56,117 nt of DNA. Source: Gammaproteobacteria bacterium. GTDB taxonomy: Bacteria; Pseudomonadota; Gammaproteobacteria; JABCZS01. The stretch is from NCBI GenBank assembly GCA_013289605.1, contig JABCZS010000013.1, forward strand, positions 1-56,117, in the 5' to 3' direction. The notes beneath the pieces were generated by a model. It had not been told where the DNA came from. It made no database searches and worked only from the letters and a program-made list of their open reading frames with translations. The position numbers and the translations under genes were made by a program. This document shows, one piece after another, positions 1-8,056 of this stretch. Position 1 is the first letter of the stretch, and each line of letters begins with the position of its first letter.

Positions 1-33
1 GGGGTGAGAGCAAGAGACAAATTATAACACAGT

Positions 34-534
34 CTAAATGAGACACCCTTCACTTGCCCCCTCCCCAGTCACATACGCCCGTCCCGCTTGATTAAAGACT
101 ATCCGTTTAGCTTGAGCACTATTCTTAGGGCAATAATAAAAACTCCCATTTTGTGATGAAGTAAAACCTTGTGCGGTAAAGGGTATGGCATATTCACTGC
201 CTTGCGGAAAGGTTTTGAGTAGAATAGTCGCATCCCCGGAAAACGGTTGTTGCATAATAAGCGTTTCCTCAATACCTGTCTTTTGAACAACACGCAAACC
301 TTGTGACCAATCTTGACCACAGCGATGAGCAAGATAAGGACATACACTCACCGTTTGCCCCAATAATAAGGCCTGCTGTCTTGCCATCGTCAGTGTCCGC
401 ACCAGCTGCTGGATTTCAGTGTTTTGCTGCTGGCGGGCCAGAAAATCCTGATATTGCGGCAGCGCAATCAAGGCCAATAAGGCGATAAGACTCAGCGTAA
501 TCAGGAGTTCTAAAAATGTAAATCCAGAGTGCAT
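34..534 (-). CDS. GspH/FimT-like type IV pilin-like (minor pseudopilin) protein
   Basis: A 166-aa protein with a class III (prepilin) signal: a very short leader ending in Gly4, then Phe5, and Glu9, which becomes the conserved Glu5 of the mature protein. One hydrophobic helix follows (about residues 5-26, GFTFLELL start). Such proteins are cleaved and N-methylated by a prepilin peptidase and join type IV pili or type II secretion pseudopili at the inner membrane. The C-terminal part has paired cysteines (CPYLAHRC near 65-72, YYCPK near 134) and the compact size of GspH/FimT minor pilins. No other pilus gene is adjacent, so its assembly system cannot be named. It is divergent from thiO with a ~53-bp gap. 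The family call is fairly secure; FimT versus GspH is open. Confidence 0.8.
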   Translation of the reverse strand: MHSGFTFLELLITLSLIALLALIALPQYQDFLARQQQNTEIQQLVRTLTMARQQALLLGQTVSVCPYLAHRCGQDWSQGLRVVQKTGIEETLIMQQPFSGDATILLKTFPQGSEYAIPFTAQGFTSSQNGSFYYCPKNSAQAKRIVFNQAGRAYVTGEGASEGCLI

Positions 535-587
535 AATGATATAATCCCAAGAATTGAGCCCTTTATTCTAGGATCCTATCACACCCC

Positions 588-1631
588 ATGACAGATTTTC
601 TTATTATAGGCGCAGGGATTATTGGTTTACTGACCGCACGGGAATTAATAAAGCGTGGCGCAACGGTAACGCTAATTGATAAAGGCGCAGTGGGGCAGGA
701 AGCCTCGTGGGCCGGCGGTGGCATTATTTCACCCCTATATCCTTGGCGTTATTCAGATGCGATAACTCAGCTCGCGGCACGTTCACAACGCTTATACCCC
801 GAATTAGCACAGGCCTTGCAAAATGAAACCGGCATCGATATCGAGCTTATCCGTAGCGGTATGATCATGCTGGATTCACACGATAAAATCCCTGCTTTAG
901 CGTGGGCAAAAACGCATCAGGTGACATTAGATTATTTATCCTCGCATGCCATAGCTGGCTTGCAAACGGATTTAGGTATTGCGGCCGAGGCCTTATGGAT
1001 GCCCGAGGTGATGCAAGTGCGTAATCCTCGGTTGTTACAGGCGTTAGCTTTAAGTCTTAAACAAAATAAAGTCGACATCATAGAACATCAAGCGGTCAAA
1101 CAGCTTTACCGTGAGGGTACACGCATCACACACGTTGCCACCCTAGATCAAACACTCACGGCAGATAACATCATTATCACCGCGGGCGCATGGAGCAGTG
1201 AGCTGTTAGGTGAACTTGCTCCAGAAATTAAAATCACTCCCGTTCGAGGACAAATGTTATTGTTTAACGCGCCCGAGCACAAGTTAACCAAAATGGTATT
1301 GTACCGTAATCATTATTTAATACCGCGCCGGGATGATTTGATTATTGCCGGTAGCTCCTTAGAATATCAATCCGGATTCAATAAAATCCCCACACTAGAG
1401 GCATTAAATGAATTGTCAGTCTCTGCCTACACATTATTCCCAGATCTAAGGAACGCCACCTTAATCGCACAATGGGCGGGCCTACGCCCGTATGCCACAA
1501 ATGGCGAGCCCGCCATGGGTTTAATCGCGCCTTATGACAATTTATACATCAATGCTGGACATTTTAGAAATGGCCTGGTGTTAGCACCAGGTGCGGTGGA
1601 GCGATTTTGTGAACACTACCCTATCCTATAA
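588..1631 (+). CDS. thiO: Glycine oxidase ThiO-like FAD-dependent oxidoreductase
   Basis: A 347-aa member of the D-amino-acid oxidase (DAO) superfamily. The N-terminal Rossmann FAD site GAGIIG is at residues 8-13, followed by the acidic end of beta-2 (LIDKG) and an AGGGIISP stretch that contacts flavin. The C-terminal HFRNGLVLAPG segment is the second FAD/substrate motif typical of ThiO. ThiO oxidises glycine to the imine used in thiazole synthesis for thiamine. No other thi gene is nearby, so the physiological substrate is inferred from family resemblance; another secondary or D-amino acid is possible. The last 11 bp overlap tail-to-tail with the convergent unknown gene on the minus strand. 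Confidence 0.85.
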   Translation: MTDFLIIGAGIIGLLTARELIKRGATVTLIDKGAVGQEASWAGGGIISPLYPWRYSDAITQLAARSQRLYPELAQALQNETGIDIELIRSGMIMLDSHDKIPALAWAKTHQVTLDYLSSHAIAGLQTDLGIAAEALWMPEVMQVRNPRLLQALALSLKQNKVDIIEHQAVKQLYREGTRITHVATLDQTLTADNIIITAGAWSSELLGELAPEIKITPVRGQMLLFNAPEHKLTKMVLYRNHYLIPRRDDLIIAGSSLEYQSGFNKIPTLEALNELSVSAYTLFPDLRNATLIAQWAGLRPYATNGEPAMGLIAPYDNLYINAGHFRNGLVLAPGAVERFCEHYPIL

Positions 1632-3105
1632 CTACCATCGGCTGCTTGTTTATGTGATTTGTTGTTAATGGAGGGGTAGTAGCCCCAGGACCACTAGTTA
1701 AAGCATGATTAAGACCGTGAAGAGTTGATGTATGAAAACCTGTAGGTTCATTTTGCTGTTGATGGCCCTGCCTAGCTGCTACGCTTGTAGTTTGATCACT
1801 CTGTCCGCTTGTGCTTCTTAATTTTTCATCGTCAGTCATTTCGGTTTTAGGGGCTTTTGTGGCGAATTCAGCAATCAGCTTTTGTTCTACATTTTTATCA
1901 TCTTTTAAAAATATTGCACATAAATCGTATGCATTAAAATTCAATTTTTTAGCTGCTGCTATATAAGCATTATGTATATAACCGGGCTTCGATTGTTCTA
2001 CTTGCAGCCCATTAATATTAGCGATCAATGTATTATCATTTCTTAAGGCTGCCATGACCGCCTCATGTTGTGGACGCAGCATTTCTTCCTGGGTTTCTAT
2101 GATAATGTATTCTGCATATAGCTTAGCATTTTCAATATCTTGAAGGGCCGTAGTCGATCCTGTGGCTGCAGTATATGAAGAATGATGTACTGCTTGATTT
2201 ATTTTATTCGAATGAGGATTTCTGCCATTGGGCTGTCTTGCAAGAGTTAATGCACCGATTAACTCATTATTAGGGTTTTTCTGTATAGAGTAGTGTCGTA
2301 AACGCAATTCTAATGCAAAATCAAATGAGTTGATTGCTTCGGGTACTTCCACAATTTTTTGTCTGTGACTATTTAATGCTTCTTGTAATTCCGTAGGATT
2401 ATTTTTATATCTGGCTTCTAATTGCAAGATAGCTTTGAATTGATTTTTCAAATGAGGATTATTTAGTTTTCTGATCTCCGGAGTATTTACACTGATTGCT
2501 TTGACCGTGTTAGTTTGTTTATCAAATTGCATGGTAACCTTCACTTGATCTTTCGAATGAGGGTTACTTGGTTTTTGGATTCCAGAAGAATCTGCAGAGA
2601 TTTCTTTTAACTTTGCATTCAAGCTTGCAAAAGCATCGTCTACTACGGTACTGACCTCATTTAATAGGGGTGTAGGGATATTAAGGGTCGTATTTAAATC
2701 AGTTTCGGCGGTTGCGACAATTTGTTGAGCAGCTAATTTTTGTTGTTCGGCTGCGTTCTTTTGTTGTGCCTGTTGTTGTTTGTTTTCTGCGACTTGCTGC
2801 AAAATCGGTTGAACATCGGTTTTAAACTTAGCTATTTCGTCTCCTAAACCGCTCCAACCTCCTGAGATAGGTGCAGATAAAGCATCCAATATCTTTCCAG
2901 GCAATGAAGCGATGGCCTTGCGTGTAGATTTAAAGAAGTTGCCTAAGGTTTCAGATATAGAAGTTCCGACTACATATAACCATATGGCTAAGCTGAAGTT
3001 AGATTCAGCTTTTATCTGGTTACTAGCTTGGTCCAGTATTTGCTGTTCGCGAGCCCATTGTTGGGACCGCTCAGATTTTTGTCCTTGTTTACCGCTTCCG
3101 CCCAT
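1621..3105 (-). CDS. Unknown 494-aa protein, candidate secreted effector
   Basis: I do not recognise a family. The N-terminus is polar, followed by a weakly hydrophobic segment (about residues 37-50, SLAIWLYVVG), then a Gln/Ala-rich likely coiled coil (about 98-135). Three related NPH motifs occur (SNPHSKDQ, NNPHLKNQ, RNPHSNKIN), the first two inside a longer repeated block. The C-terminal ~90 residues are Ser/Thr/Gln/His-rich and look disordered. There is no Sec signal. Coding sequence is more AT-rich than the neighbouring housekeeping genes. A site matching the PmrA regulatory element of Legionella/Coxiella lies upstream (3162-3181, same strand). Taken together this resembles a Dot/Icm-type effector, but no catalytic motif and no clear Glu-rich C-terminal signal is visible, so this is inference. 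Confidence 0.7.
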   Translation of the reverse strand: MGGSGKQGQKSERSQQWAREQQILDQASNQIKAESNFSLAIWLYVVGTSISETLGNFFKSTRKAIASLPGKILDALSAPISGGWSGLGDEIAKFKTDVQPILQQVAENKQQQAQQKNAAEQQKLAAQQIVATAETDLNTTLNIPTPLLNEVSTVVDDAFASLNAKLKEISADSSGIQKPSNPHSKDQVKVTMQFDKQTNTVKAISVNTPEIRKLNNPHLKNQFKAILQLEARYKNNPTELQEALNSHRQKIVEVPEAINSFDFALELRLRHYSIQKNPNNELIGALTLARQPNGRNPHSNKINQAVHHSSYTAATGSTTALQDIENAKLYAEYIIIETQEEMLRPQHEAVMAALRNDNTLIANINGLQVEQSKPGYIHNAYIAAAKKLNFNAYDLCAIFLKDDKNVEQKLIAEFATKAPKTEMTDDEKLRSTSGQSDQTTSVAARQGHQQQNEPTGFHTSTLHGLNHALTSGPGATTPPLTTNHINKQPMVVIG

Positions 3106-3161
3106 TTATAGCCTCATATTCTTTTTAACTTTTCTTATTACCTATCTATATATACTCCACT

Positions 3162-3181
3162 CAAATTAAGTGAATCTTAAG
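3162..3181 (-). promoter_or_regulatory. PmrA-box-like tandem repeat
   Basis: Read on the minus strand, the site is CTTAAGATT, then CA, then CTTAATTTG. This is two copies of a CTTAA-type 9-mer separated by 2 nt, the arrangement published for the PmrA site of Legionella and Coxiella (two cTTAATatT repeats, 2-nt gap); 15 of 18 positions agree. It lies 57 bp upstream of the 494-aa unknown gene, with an AT-rich TATATAGATA stretch between that could supply a -10. A PmrA-type regulator is encoded at 17262-17924. Confidence 0.55.
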
Positions 3182-3308
3182 GTTTGAAAGCTGACCTACC
3201 TCACTTAATAATAACCTATGGCCACTTGATTTTAATATCATTAATGATTTAATATAGTAATATAAGACTATTTGTATTCAAGATTGACATCAAGCAAGGA
3301 ATAGCACC

Positions 3309-3800
3309 ATGGCCCTCACACTTTTTAATACTTTAGAATATGTTAAACTGTTAACACATGCTGGATTTAGTCAAATACAGGCCGAAGGGCTTAATGAGGC
3401 GCAAATGATGGCCACACAAGCGGTGTTAACTCAAGTCGCTACGCAAAATGATATGCGTTTATTGCGTGCTGACATGCAAGTCGAGTTTCAGAGCGTGCGC
3501 ACAGAGATTCAATATCTGCGCAATGAAATGCAAGTCGAGTTTCAGAACGTGCGCAGTGAAATGCAAGTCGAGTTTCAGAACGTGCGCAATGAAATGCAAG
3601 TCGAGTTTCAAAACGTGCGCAGTGAAATGCAAATTGAATTTCAAAATGTCCGCACAGAAATAAGCCATTTTGAACACCGTTTAAAAAATGAAATTGCTGA
3701 TCTTAAAACTAATATGCTGCGAGGCATGATCTCTATGTTGTTTGCAAACGTGGCGCTGATGGGTTTGGGCGTCGGTGCTCTTGCAGTGATCTTGACTTAA
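3309..3800 (+). CDS. Coiled-coil protein with C-terminal membrane anchor (DUF1640-like)
   Basis: A 163-aa protein with start ATG preceded by AAGGA at 8-bp spacing. The N-terminal ~50 residues (MALTLFNTLEYVKLLTHAGF, then QAEGLNEAQMMA) resemble the CCDC90/DUF1640 type that ends in a membrane anchor. Residues 56-117 form a coiled coil of 11-residue repeats (MQVEFQNVRSE and variants). The C-terminus (about 137-162) is one hydrophobic helix. The likely topology is a cytoplasmic coiled coil anchored in the inner membrane. Function is unknown. The stop codon is 9 bp before the nadE start, so the two may be co-transcribed. Confidence 0.75.
   Translation: MALTLFNTLEYVKLLTHAGFSQIQAEGLNEAQMMATQAVLTQVATQNDMRLLRADMQVEFQSVRTEIQYLRNEMQVEFQNVRSEMQVEFQNVRNEMQVEFQNVRSEMQIEFQNVRTEISHFEHRLKNEIADLKTNMLRGMISMLFANVALMGLGVGALAVILT
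3528..3659 (+). repeat. 33-bp in-frame tandem repeat, four copies
   Basis: Four consecutive 33-bp units start at 3528, 3561, 3594 and 3627 and each encodes 11 residues of the MQVEFQNVRSE type. A fifth, related unit starts at 3474 and is separated by a 21-bp spacer. The first three units are nearly identical at the DNA level and the fourth has drifted (MQIEF), suggesting recent slippage expansion inside the coiled coil. Confidence 0.9.
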
Positions 3801-3811
3801 GCACACCCATC

Positions 3812-5446
3812 ATGAACACACACTTACGCCTCATCATCGCCCAACAAAATTTTCTGGTCGGAGATCTTATCGGCAATACGCTGAAAATCACCCAAACCAT
3901 TGCGCATGCCCGTGATACCTTAAAGGGTGATGTGGTGATTTTTCCGGAATTAGCATTAACTGGCTATTCACCGGAAGATTTATTATTGCGCCCGGGGATG
4001 GAAGCGCGCGTCACATTAGCTTTGGCGCAAATTGCTAAGGCAAGTCGTGGCATCGATGTGATCCTAGGTCACCCGCATAAAACCGCACATGGGCTTTATA
4101 ATGCAGCCAGTGTATTGCGTGAGGGGAAAATTCTCAGCACTTATCATAAGCGCTACCTACCCAATGTCCAAGTATTTGATGAGAAGCGTTATTTTACTCC
4201 GGGTGAGGACATGAGTATTGTCACCATTAAAGGCGTCCGCTGCGCACTCATGATATGTGAAGACATTTGGCAGGCGCAAACCATGTTGCAAGCCAAACAT
4301 GCGGGCGCGCAATTAATGCTGGTGATTAATGCCTCGCCCTATCATGAACAAAAAGTCGCCATGCGGCGTGAAATAATTACCGCGCAAGCGCGCAGTGGTG
4401 AAATGCCTATTGTGTATGTGAATTTAATCGGCGGCCAAGATGAATTAGTGTTTGATGGCGGATCGTTTGCAGTAGATGCTGCGGGTGAATTCATGCTGCA
4501 AGCGCCGTTTTATACTGAAAGTGTGCAAGTTTTAGAATGCACGCTGGATGATGCGCATCACGTACATTTAATTGCGCAACCTTTGACACCGGTGCCTCAC
4601 ATCGAGGAAAGTATTTATCAAGCCTTAGTATTAGGCTTGCGTGATTATGTCAATAAAAATCATTTTAACAGTGTGATTATTGGTTTATCCGGTGGGATAG
4701 ATTCTGCGTTAACCGCGGCGATTGCAATCGATGCATTGGGATCAGATCGCGTTCATGGGGTGTTAATGCCCTCACGTTATACCGATAACATCAGTATTAT
4801 CGATGCCTTAGAAGAATGTAAACATTTAAACATCACCCCGCAAACGATTTCAATAGAGCCGGTATTTTCAGCCTTTTTAGATCTATTAAAAGAACCGTTT
4901 AATAATAAGTCGCCCGATGTCACGGAAGAGAATTTGCAAGCCCGCGCGCGTGGCGTGATCTTAATGGCCTTATCCAATAAGTTCGGGCATTTAGTCCTTG
5001 CGACCAGCAATAAAAGTGAGATGGCGGTGGGCTACTCAACGCTTTATGGTGATATGGTCGGTGGATTTTGTGTGCTCAAAGATGTGTGGAAAACGATGGT
5101 GTATCGCTTGGCGCGTTACCGTAATGAGATAAGTCCTGTCATTCCTGAGCGAGTGTTGTCGCGCGCACCCACGGCAGAGCTCGCAGCGCAGCAATGTGAT
5201 CAAGATAGCTTGCCGCCTTATGAGATATTAGATCAGATTTTAGCCTACTATATCGAGCAGGATGAAGATGAGCAGGACATTATCGCGCGAGGCTTTGATA
5301 GCGATACTGTACATAAATTGATACGGCTTGTGAATCGCAACGAATATAAGCGACGTCAGGCACCTATCGGCGTCTGCATCACTCTCCGCGCATTTGGCCG
5401 AAATCGCCGTTATCCGATTACTGCTCAATATGAAATTTCCCCTTAA
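3812..5446 (+). CDS. nadE: Glutamine-dependent NAD+ synthetase
   Basis: A 544-aa two-domain enzyme making NAD+ from deamido-NAD+, ATP and glutamine. The N-terminal nitrilase-type glutaminase domain has the Glu of FPELALTGYSPEDL, the Lys of YHKRYLPN and the nucleophile Cys149 in MICEDIW. The C-terminal synthetase domain has the ATP-pyrophosphatase P-loop SGGIDS at residues 293-298 and a LATSNKSEMAVGYSTLYGD segment. Length fits the bacterial glutamine-dependent form rather than the short ammonia-dependent NadE. It follows the coiled-coil gene closely. The other NAD gene of the window, nadB, lies far away at 46-47.7 kb. Confidence 0.95.
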   Translation: MNTHLRLIIAQQNFLVGDLIGNTLKITQTIAHARDTLKGDVVIFPELALTGYSPEDLLLRPGMEARVTLALAQIAKASRGIDVILGHPHKTAHGLYNAASVLREGKILSTYHKRYLPNVQVFDEKRYFTPGEDMSIVTIKGVRCALMICEDIWQAQTMLQAKHAGAQLMLVINASPYHEQKVAMRREIITAQARSGEMPIVYVNLIGGQDELVFDGGSFAVDAAGEFMLQAPFYTESVQVLECTLDDAHHVHLIAQPLTPVPHIEESIYQALVLGLRDYVNKNHFNSVIIGLSGGIDSALTAAIAIDALGSDRVHGVLMPSRYTDNISIIDALEECKHLNITPQTISIEPVFSAFLDLLKEPFNNKSPDVTEENLQARARGVILMALSNKFGHLVLATSNKSEMAVGYSTLYGDMVGGFCVLKDVWKTMVYRLARYRNEISPVIPERVLSRAPTAELAAQQCDQDSLPPYEILDQILAYYIEQDEDEQDIIARGFDSDTVHKLIRLVNRNEYKRRQAPIGVCITLRAFGRNRRYPITAQYEISP

Positions 5447-5476
5447 GTCGGAAGGAAATTTTGTCGATATCGGGGT

Positions 5477-5911
5477 ATGAACAATACAAATCCTCAACAA
5501 GCGCGTGAATTAGTTATTAACGCGACTCTAGTAACGCAAGCTTCCGAGGCGGTGTTTTACGAATTTATTCTCGGTGCCGATTTGTGCGTGAGTGCATGCG
5601 GCTACTTAGAGTCATTGAGTAAAGGTCGGGTAAAACCGATCCATGAGCCCATTAAATCGCTTTATGGATCGTTATTTGAACTTAATCATGTCCGCGTCGA
5701 CCCGCGGATGGATAATACGTTTATTCTCCATACGCTGATGGGGGCGCTCGAAGCCGCAGGCGTACATGTCAAAAATAAACGCTCGGGTGATTTTATGTCT
5801 ATTTGTTTTAAGCCCCTGGGCGAGCTGAGTGATATCGTGCGCTTTTATATTGCTCAAGATGCCGGTTTGGTTTTCTTATCTAAAGCGGTGACTTTGCAGC
5901 GGGTGAAGTAG
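5477..5911 (+). CDS. Unknown 144-aa protein
   Basis: An open frame of 144 residues, 30 bp downstream of nadE on the same strand. I do not recognise the family. The sequence is globular in composition, without signal peptide or membrane segment, and contains segments such as VDPRMDNTFILHTLMGALEAAGVHV and a C-terminal DAGLVFLSKAVTLQ. Composition and codon choice match the neighbouring genes, which supports a real gene. The start is uncertain: GGGG lies only 1 nt before the ATG, and a better AGGA is about 20 nt upstream. Confidence 0.6.
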   Translation: MNNTNPQQARELVINATLVTQASEAVFYEFILGADLCVSACGYLESLSKGRVKPIHEPIKSLYGSLFELNHVRVDPRMDNTFILHTLMGALEAAGVHVKNKRSGDFMSICFKPLGELSDIVRFYIAQDAGLVFLSKAVTLQRVK

Positions 5912-6017
5912 GCTGTAGAGCATTGATCCCTCAACCGATCCCCGCGAAAGCCTGTCTCTTGATCATATTGGTTAGTAGGGTAATCTGCGCTTCTAAAAGC
6001 ATGGCGATTTCCCTCAC

Positions 6018-6139
6018 CCTGTCCCCTAAGTGATCCCCACAAATTTTTATTTAAAAACAATTTGTTATAAATCATTTTTTAAGGCCTTCGGCCTTAAAAC
6101 TACAATCCGTGGAGATACTTCAGTTTACAAAGGGGCAAG
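6018..6139. repeat. Partial copy of the composite repeat found between prfB and lysS
   Basis: The segment running AAGGCCTTCGGCCTT, then AATCCGTG, then GATACTTCAGTTTACAAAGG, then GGCAAG matches both ends of the long palindromic element at 26555-26886. The AAGGCCTTCGGCCTT core is itself a hairpin. It occupies the 3' intergenic gap after the 144-aa gene; the rest of 5912-6348 holds only the mini-element at 6224-6278 and no credible gene. Confidence 0.7.
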
Positions 6140-6223
6140 TTCTGCGTCGACCCACAAGAGCCAGTTTGATAATTTATTGTATGAGTCTTTACAAAATTTT
6201 TACTTCGGTGCTTATTTGATAAA

Positions 6224-6278
6224 CTTGCCCCCTTTGTAAAGGGGGCCGGCCTTCTTAGGACGGGGGGATTTTTAGCGG
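6224..6278 (+). repeat. Mini-element (two-hairpin repeat family 1), single copy
   Basis: Reads CTTG, the palindrome CCCCCTTTGTAAAGGGGG, then CCGGCCTTCTTAGGACGG, then GGGGATTTTTAGCGG. It belongs to the family seen at 12.7, 18.2, 23.1, 39.0, 45.1-45.4, 52.2 and 56.1 kb. The first hairpin is a perfect palindrome; the second has a loop and variable stem. Confidence 0.85.
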
Positions 6279-6348
6279 AACGTTAACACTGAAAGAATAT
6301 TCAAAGAATAACCCGTAGTCGAAACAACTCTCTAAAACCGCTTTTGCA

Positions 6349-7923
6349 TTACGGATTCTTAATATAAGTAAAATGGCTCTTCATCACTGGCGCATTATCC
6401 GCAACCGGATATTGCTGCGCGAGTTGAGTGCGTAGTTGTTGTTGCCGTGCGGCGAGCATTTGTTCTTGCCGGGTGTAAAAGTCTTGTTTTTCTAGATCGA
6501 GTGTCTTATCTATTTGTTCACTGTCTTTAAGCTGTTGATGCGCTTTAATCTCAAGCCCTTGGGTTTGCATTGCTGCGCGGTTACCGAGGGCTGTCTGATT
6601 GAGTGCACCCTGCATACCCCCTAGCACATACCCCGCATAATTAAAACCACTGATCGTTTGTTGCGTGTGCCTCTGCTGGGTTTGTGCCGCCTGTAACGCT
6701 TCGATGCTTTTATGTGCATGGGTGGGCGCGGCATTATCCATTTGCGCAGAACGGGCTAGAAAGATCTGCAAACTTCTATCTGTGGGGGTGAGCGTCGTTA
6801 AGCCTAATAAAGGTAATGCGCGTTTATAGAGTGTCGTCCAATTGATCTGTGAGTGTTGCGCCGTTTCGGTGCGCGCAAATGCAGCGAGTGCACTTGCTGA
6901 AATTAAAAATTGTTTTTGCACCCCTAAACTGATTTGCACAAAGCTACTGGTTTGGTTGGTATCGACCGTACCGTTGTGTACGCCATTATTTAACCAGCCA
7001 TAAAATGCGACACCTTCTTGCGTCGTAGGCATCAAAACATTTGTTTCTAAGCCATGTAAGGGCGGCAATAAAGCGAGAAATTCTTGCTCAGTCAAATTAT
7101 GCGCATGTAACAAATCTTCTAGTTTTTCGGTATGGAAAAATTCCTCGAGCAAGGCTTCGCGTGCCGCCAATTCATAGAGTTGCTGTTCACTTAACGCCAC
7201 AAAACGGTTGCTCACGCCGCCACTGCCTTCGCCCTCGACTATCCCTAACCAGGCCATCAGGGCTTGCGGGTTACTCGCTATCCAGGCAAAGCCTTCGGCA
7301 GGCATTAATTGTCTGGCCAGCAATAGACTAATGTTTTCCGTGTAAGGCACATCCTGGGTCGAGATTTCTTGTAATTTATAATAATTACCTTGATCTTTCA
7401 TCGCGCCATTAAAAGCGTTCCAATTTGCAGTATGTTGACCTTGTTCATTACAAATACTGACTTTGTAATGCGTAAATATTAAGCCAATTTTACGCAACAG
7501 CGCACTACTGAACACGACGTAATGCCACAAGGCTTCTTCTTGGCTCGCCACAGGGTGTAACGATTCACCGACTAACAGAAATTGTTCGCGCATTTTTAAT
7601 GCGGTTTTAGCCAGACGTAAATGGTGATCCAGCCAGGTTTGCGAGGGATGATCATATTGCTCGAGTAATTGCACAAATTCAGCAAAACGCTTAATTAATT
7701 CGCCGTAAAATATCGGATAATCACGAGTGTTTGCGCCGCAGAGATCTTGAATTTCATTAATAAGCGGTAAGCGCGCAACGGTATTTAATAATTGTTCAGA
7801 CGTTTGCACGGGATGAACCCGACTGTCCCTTTTTTGGGGGAGTGTTTGTGCGGGTTGGAATATTTTAGAGAAGTGCATAGTTTTGCTTTTATTTTGCTGT
7901 GAGGGGGTAACGAAAGAGATCAT
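6349..7923 (-). CDS. Orphan TraI_2-domain protein (putative helicase/relaxase-like family), degenerate
   Basis: A 524-aa protein. Residues ~45-260 resemble the TraI_2 domain (PF07514) found in MobH-type relaxases and integrative-element proteins: a YPIFYGELIKRFAEFVQLL stretch, a DHHLRLAKTALKMRE helix, a WHYVVFSSALLRKIG helix, a WNAFNGAM segment, YYKLQE, and a LLARQLMPAEGFAWI block. Residues ~310-350 (FYGWLNNGVHNGTVDTN and what follows) resemble the TraI_2_C winged-helix part. The HDxGK metal site normally found in such proteins is replaced by LRKIG, so an HD hydrolase activity looks lost. The C-terminal 100 residues are Gln-rich coiled coil. No conjugation genes are nearby. An alternative start at the internal Met16 is possible. 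The family call is mine from pattern recall. Confidence 0.65.
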   Translation of the reverse strand: MISFVTPSQQNKSKTMHFSKIFQPAQTLPQKRDSRVHPVQTSEQLLNTVARLPLINEIQDLCGANTRDYPIFYGELIKRFAEFVQLLEQYDHPSQTWLDHHLRLAKTALKMREQFLLVGESLHPVASQEEALWHYVVFSSALLRKIGLIFTHYKVSICNEQGQHTANWNAFNGAMKDQGNYYKLQEISTQDVPYTENISLLLARQLMPAEGFAWIASNPQALMAWLGIVEGEGSGGVSNRFVALSEQQLYELAAREALLEEFFHTEKLEDLLHAHNLTEQEFLALLPPLHGLETNVLMPTTQEGVAFYGWLNNGVHNGTVDTNQTSSFVQISLGVQKQFLISASALAAFARTETAQHSQINWTTLYKRALPLLGLTTLTPTDRSLQIFLARSAQMDNAAPTHAHKSIEALQAAQTQQRHTQQTISGFNYAGYVLGGMQGALNQTALGNRAAMQTQGLEIKAHQQLKDSEQIDKTLDLEKQDFYTRQEQMLAARQQQLRTQLAQQYPVADNAPVMKSHFTYIKNP

Positions 7924-8056
7924 AATTTCAGCCTGTTATTAGTATAATTTGTTAGCCACTAAACTGCAACAGAGAGCACTCTTGCAATTATTATTATATT
8001 AACAGTATAAGGTGATATGTCAGGCTTGGCAATGTACCCACAGGTTAGATAAATGA

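Noticed and set aside
3200..3290. PmrA box before the coiled-coil/nadE genes
   Set aside because: Several TTAAT copies exist but at 8-9 bp spacing, not the required 11 bp; explained by AT-richness.
6030..6239. A 69-residue open frame in the gap after the 144-aa gene
   Set aside because: It lies entirely in repeat-family sequence (composite element and mini-element) and includes their palindromes.
6349..7923. A resident conjugative or integrative element marked by the TraI_2-like gene
   Set aside because: No mobilisation, type IV secretion, integrase or attachment site is nearby; both neighbours are chromosomal and repeat DNA.
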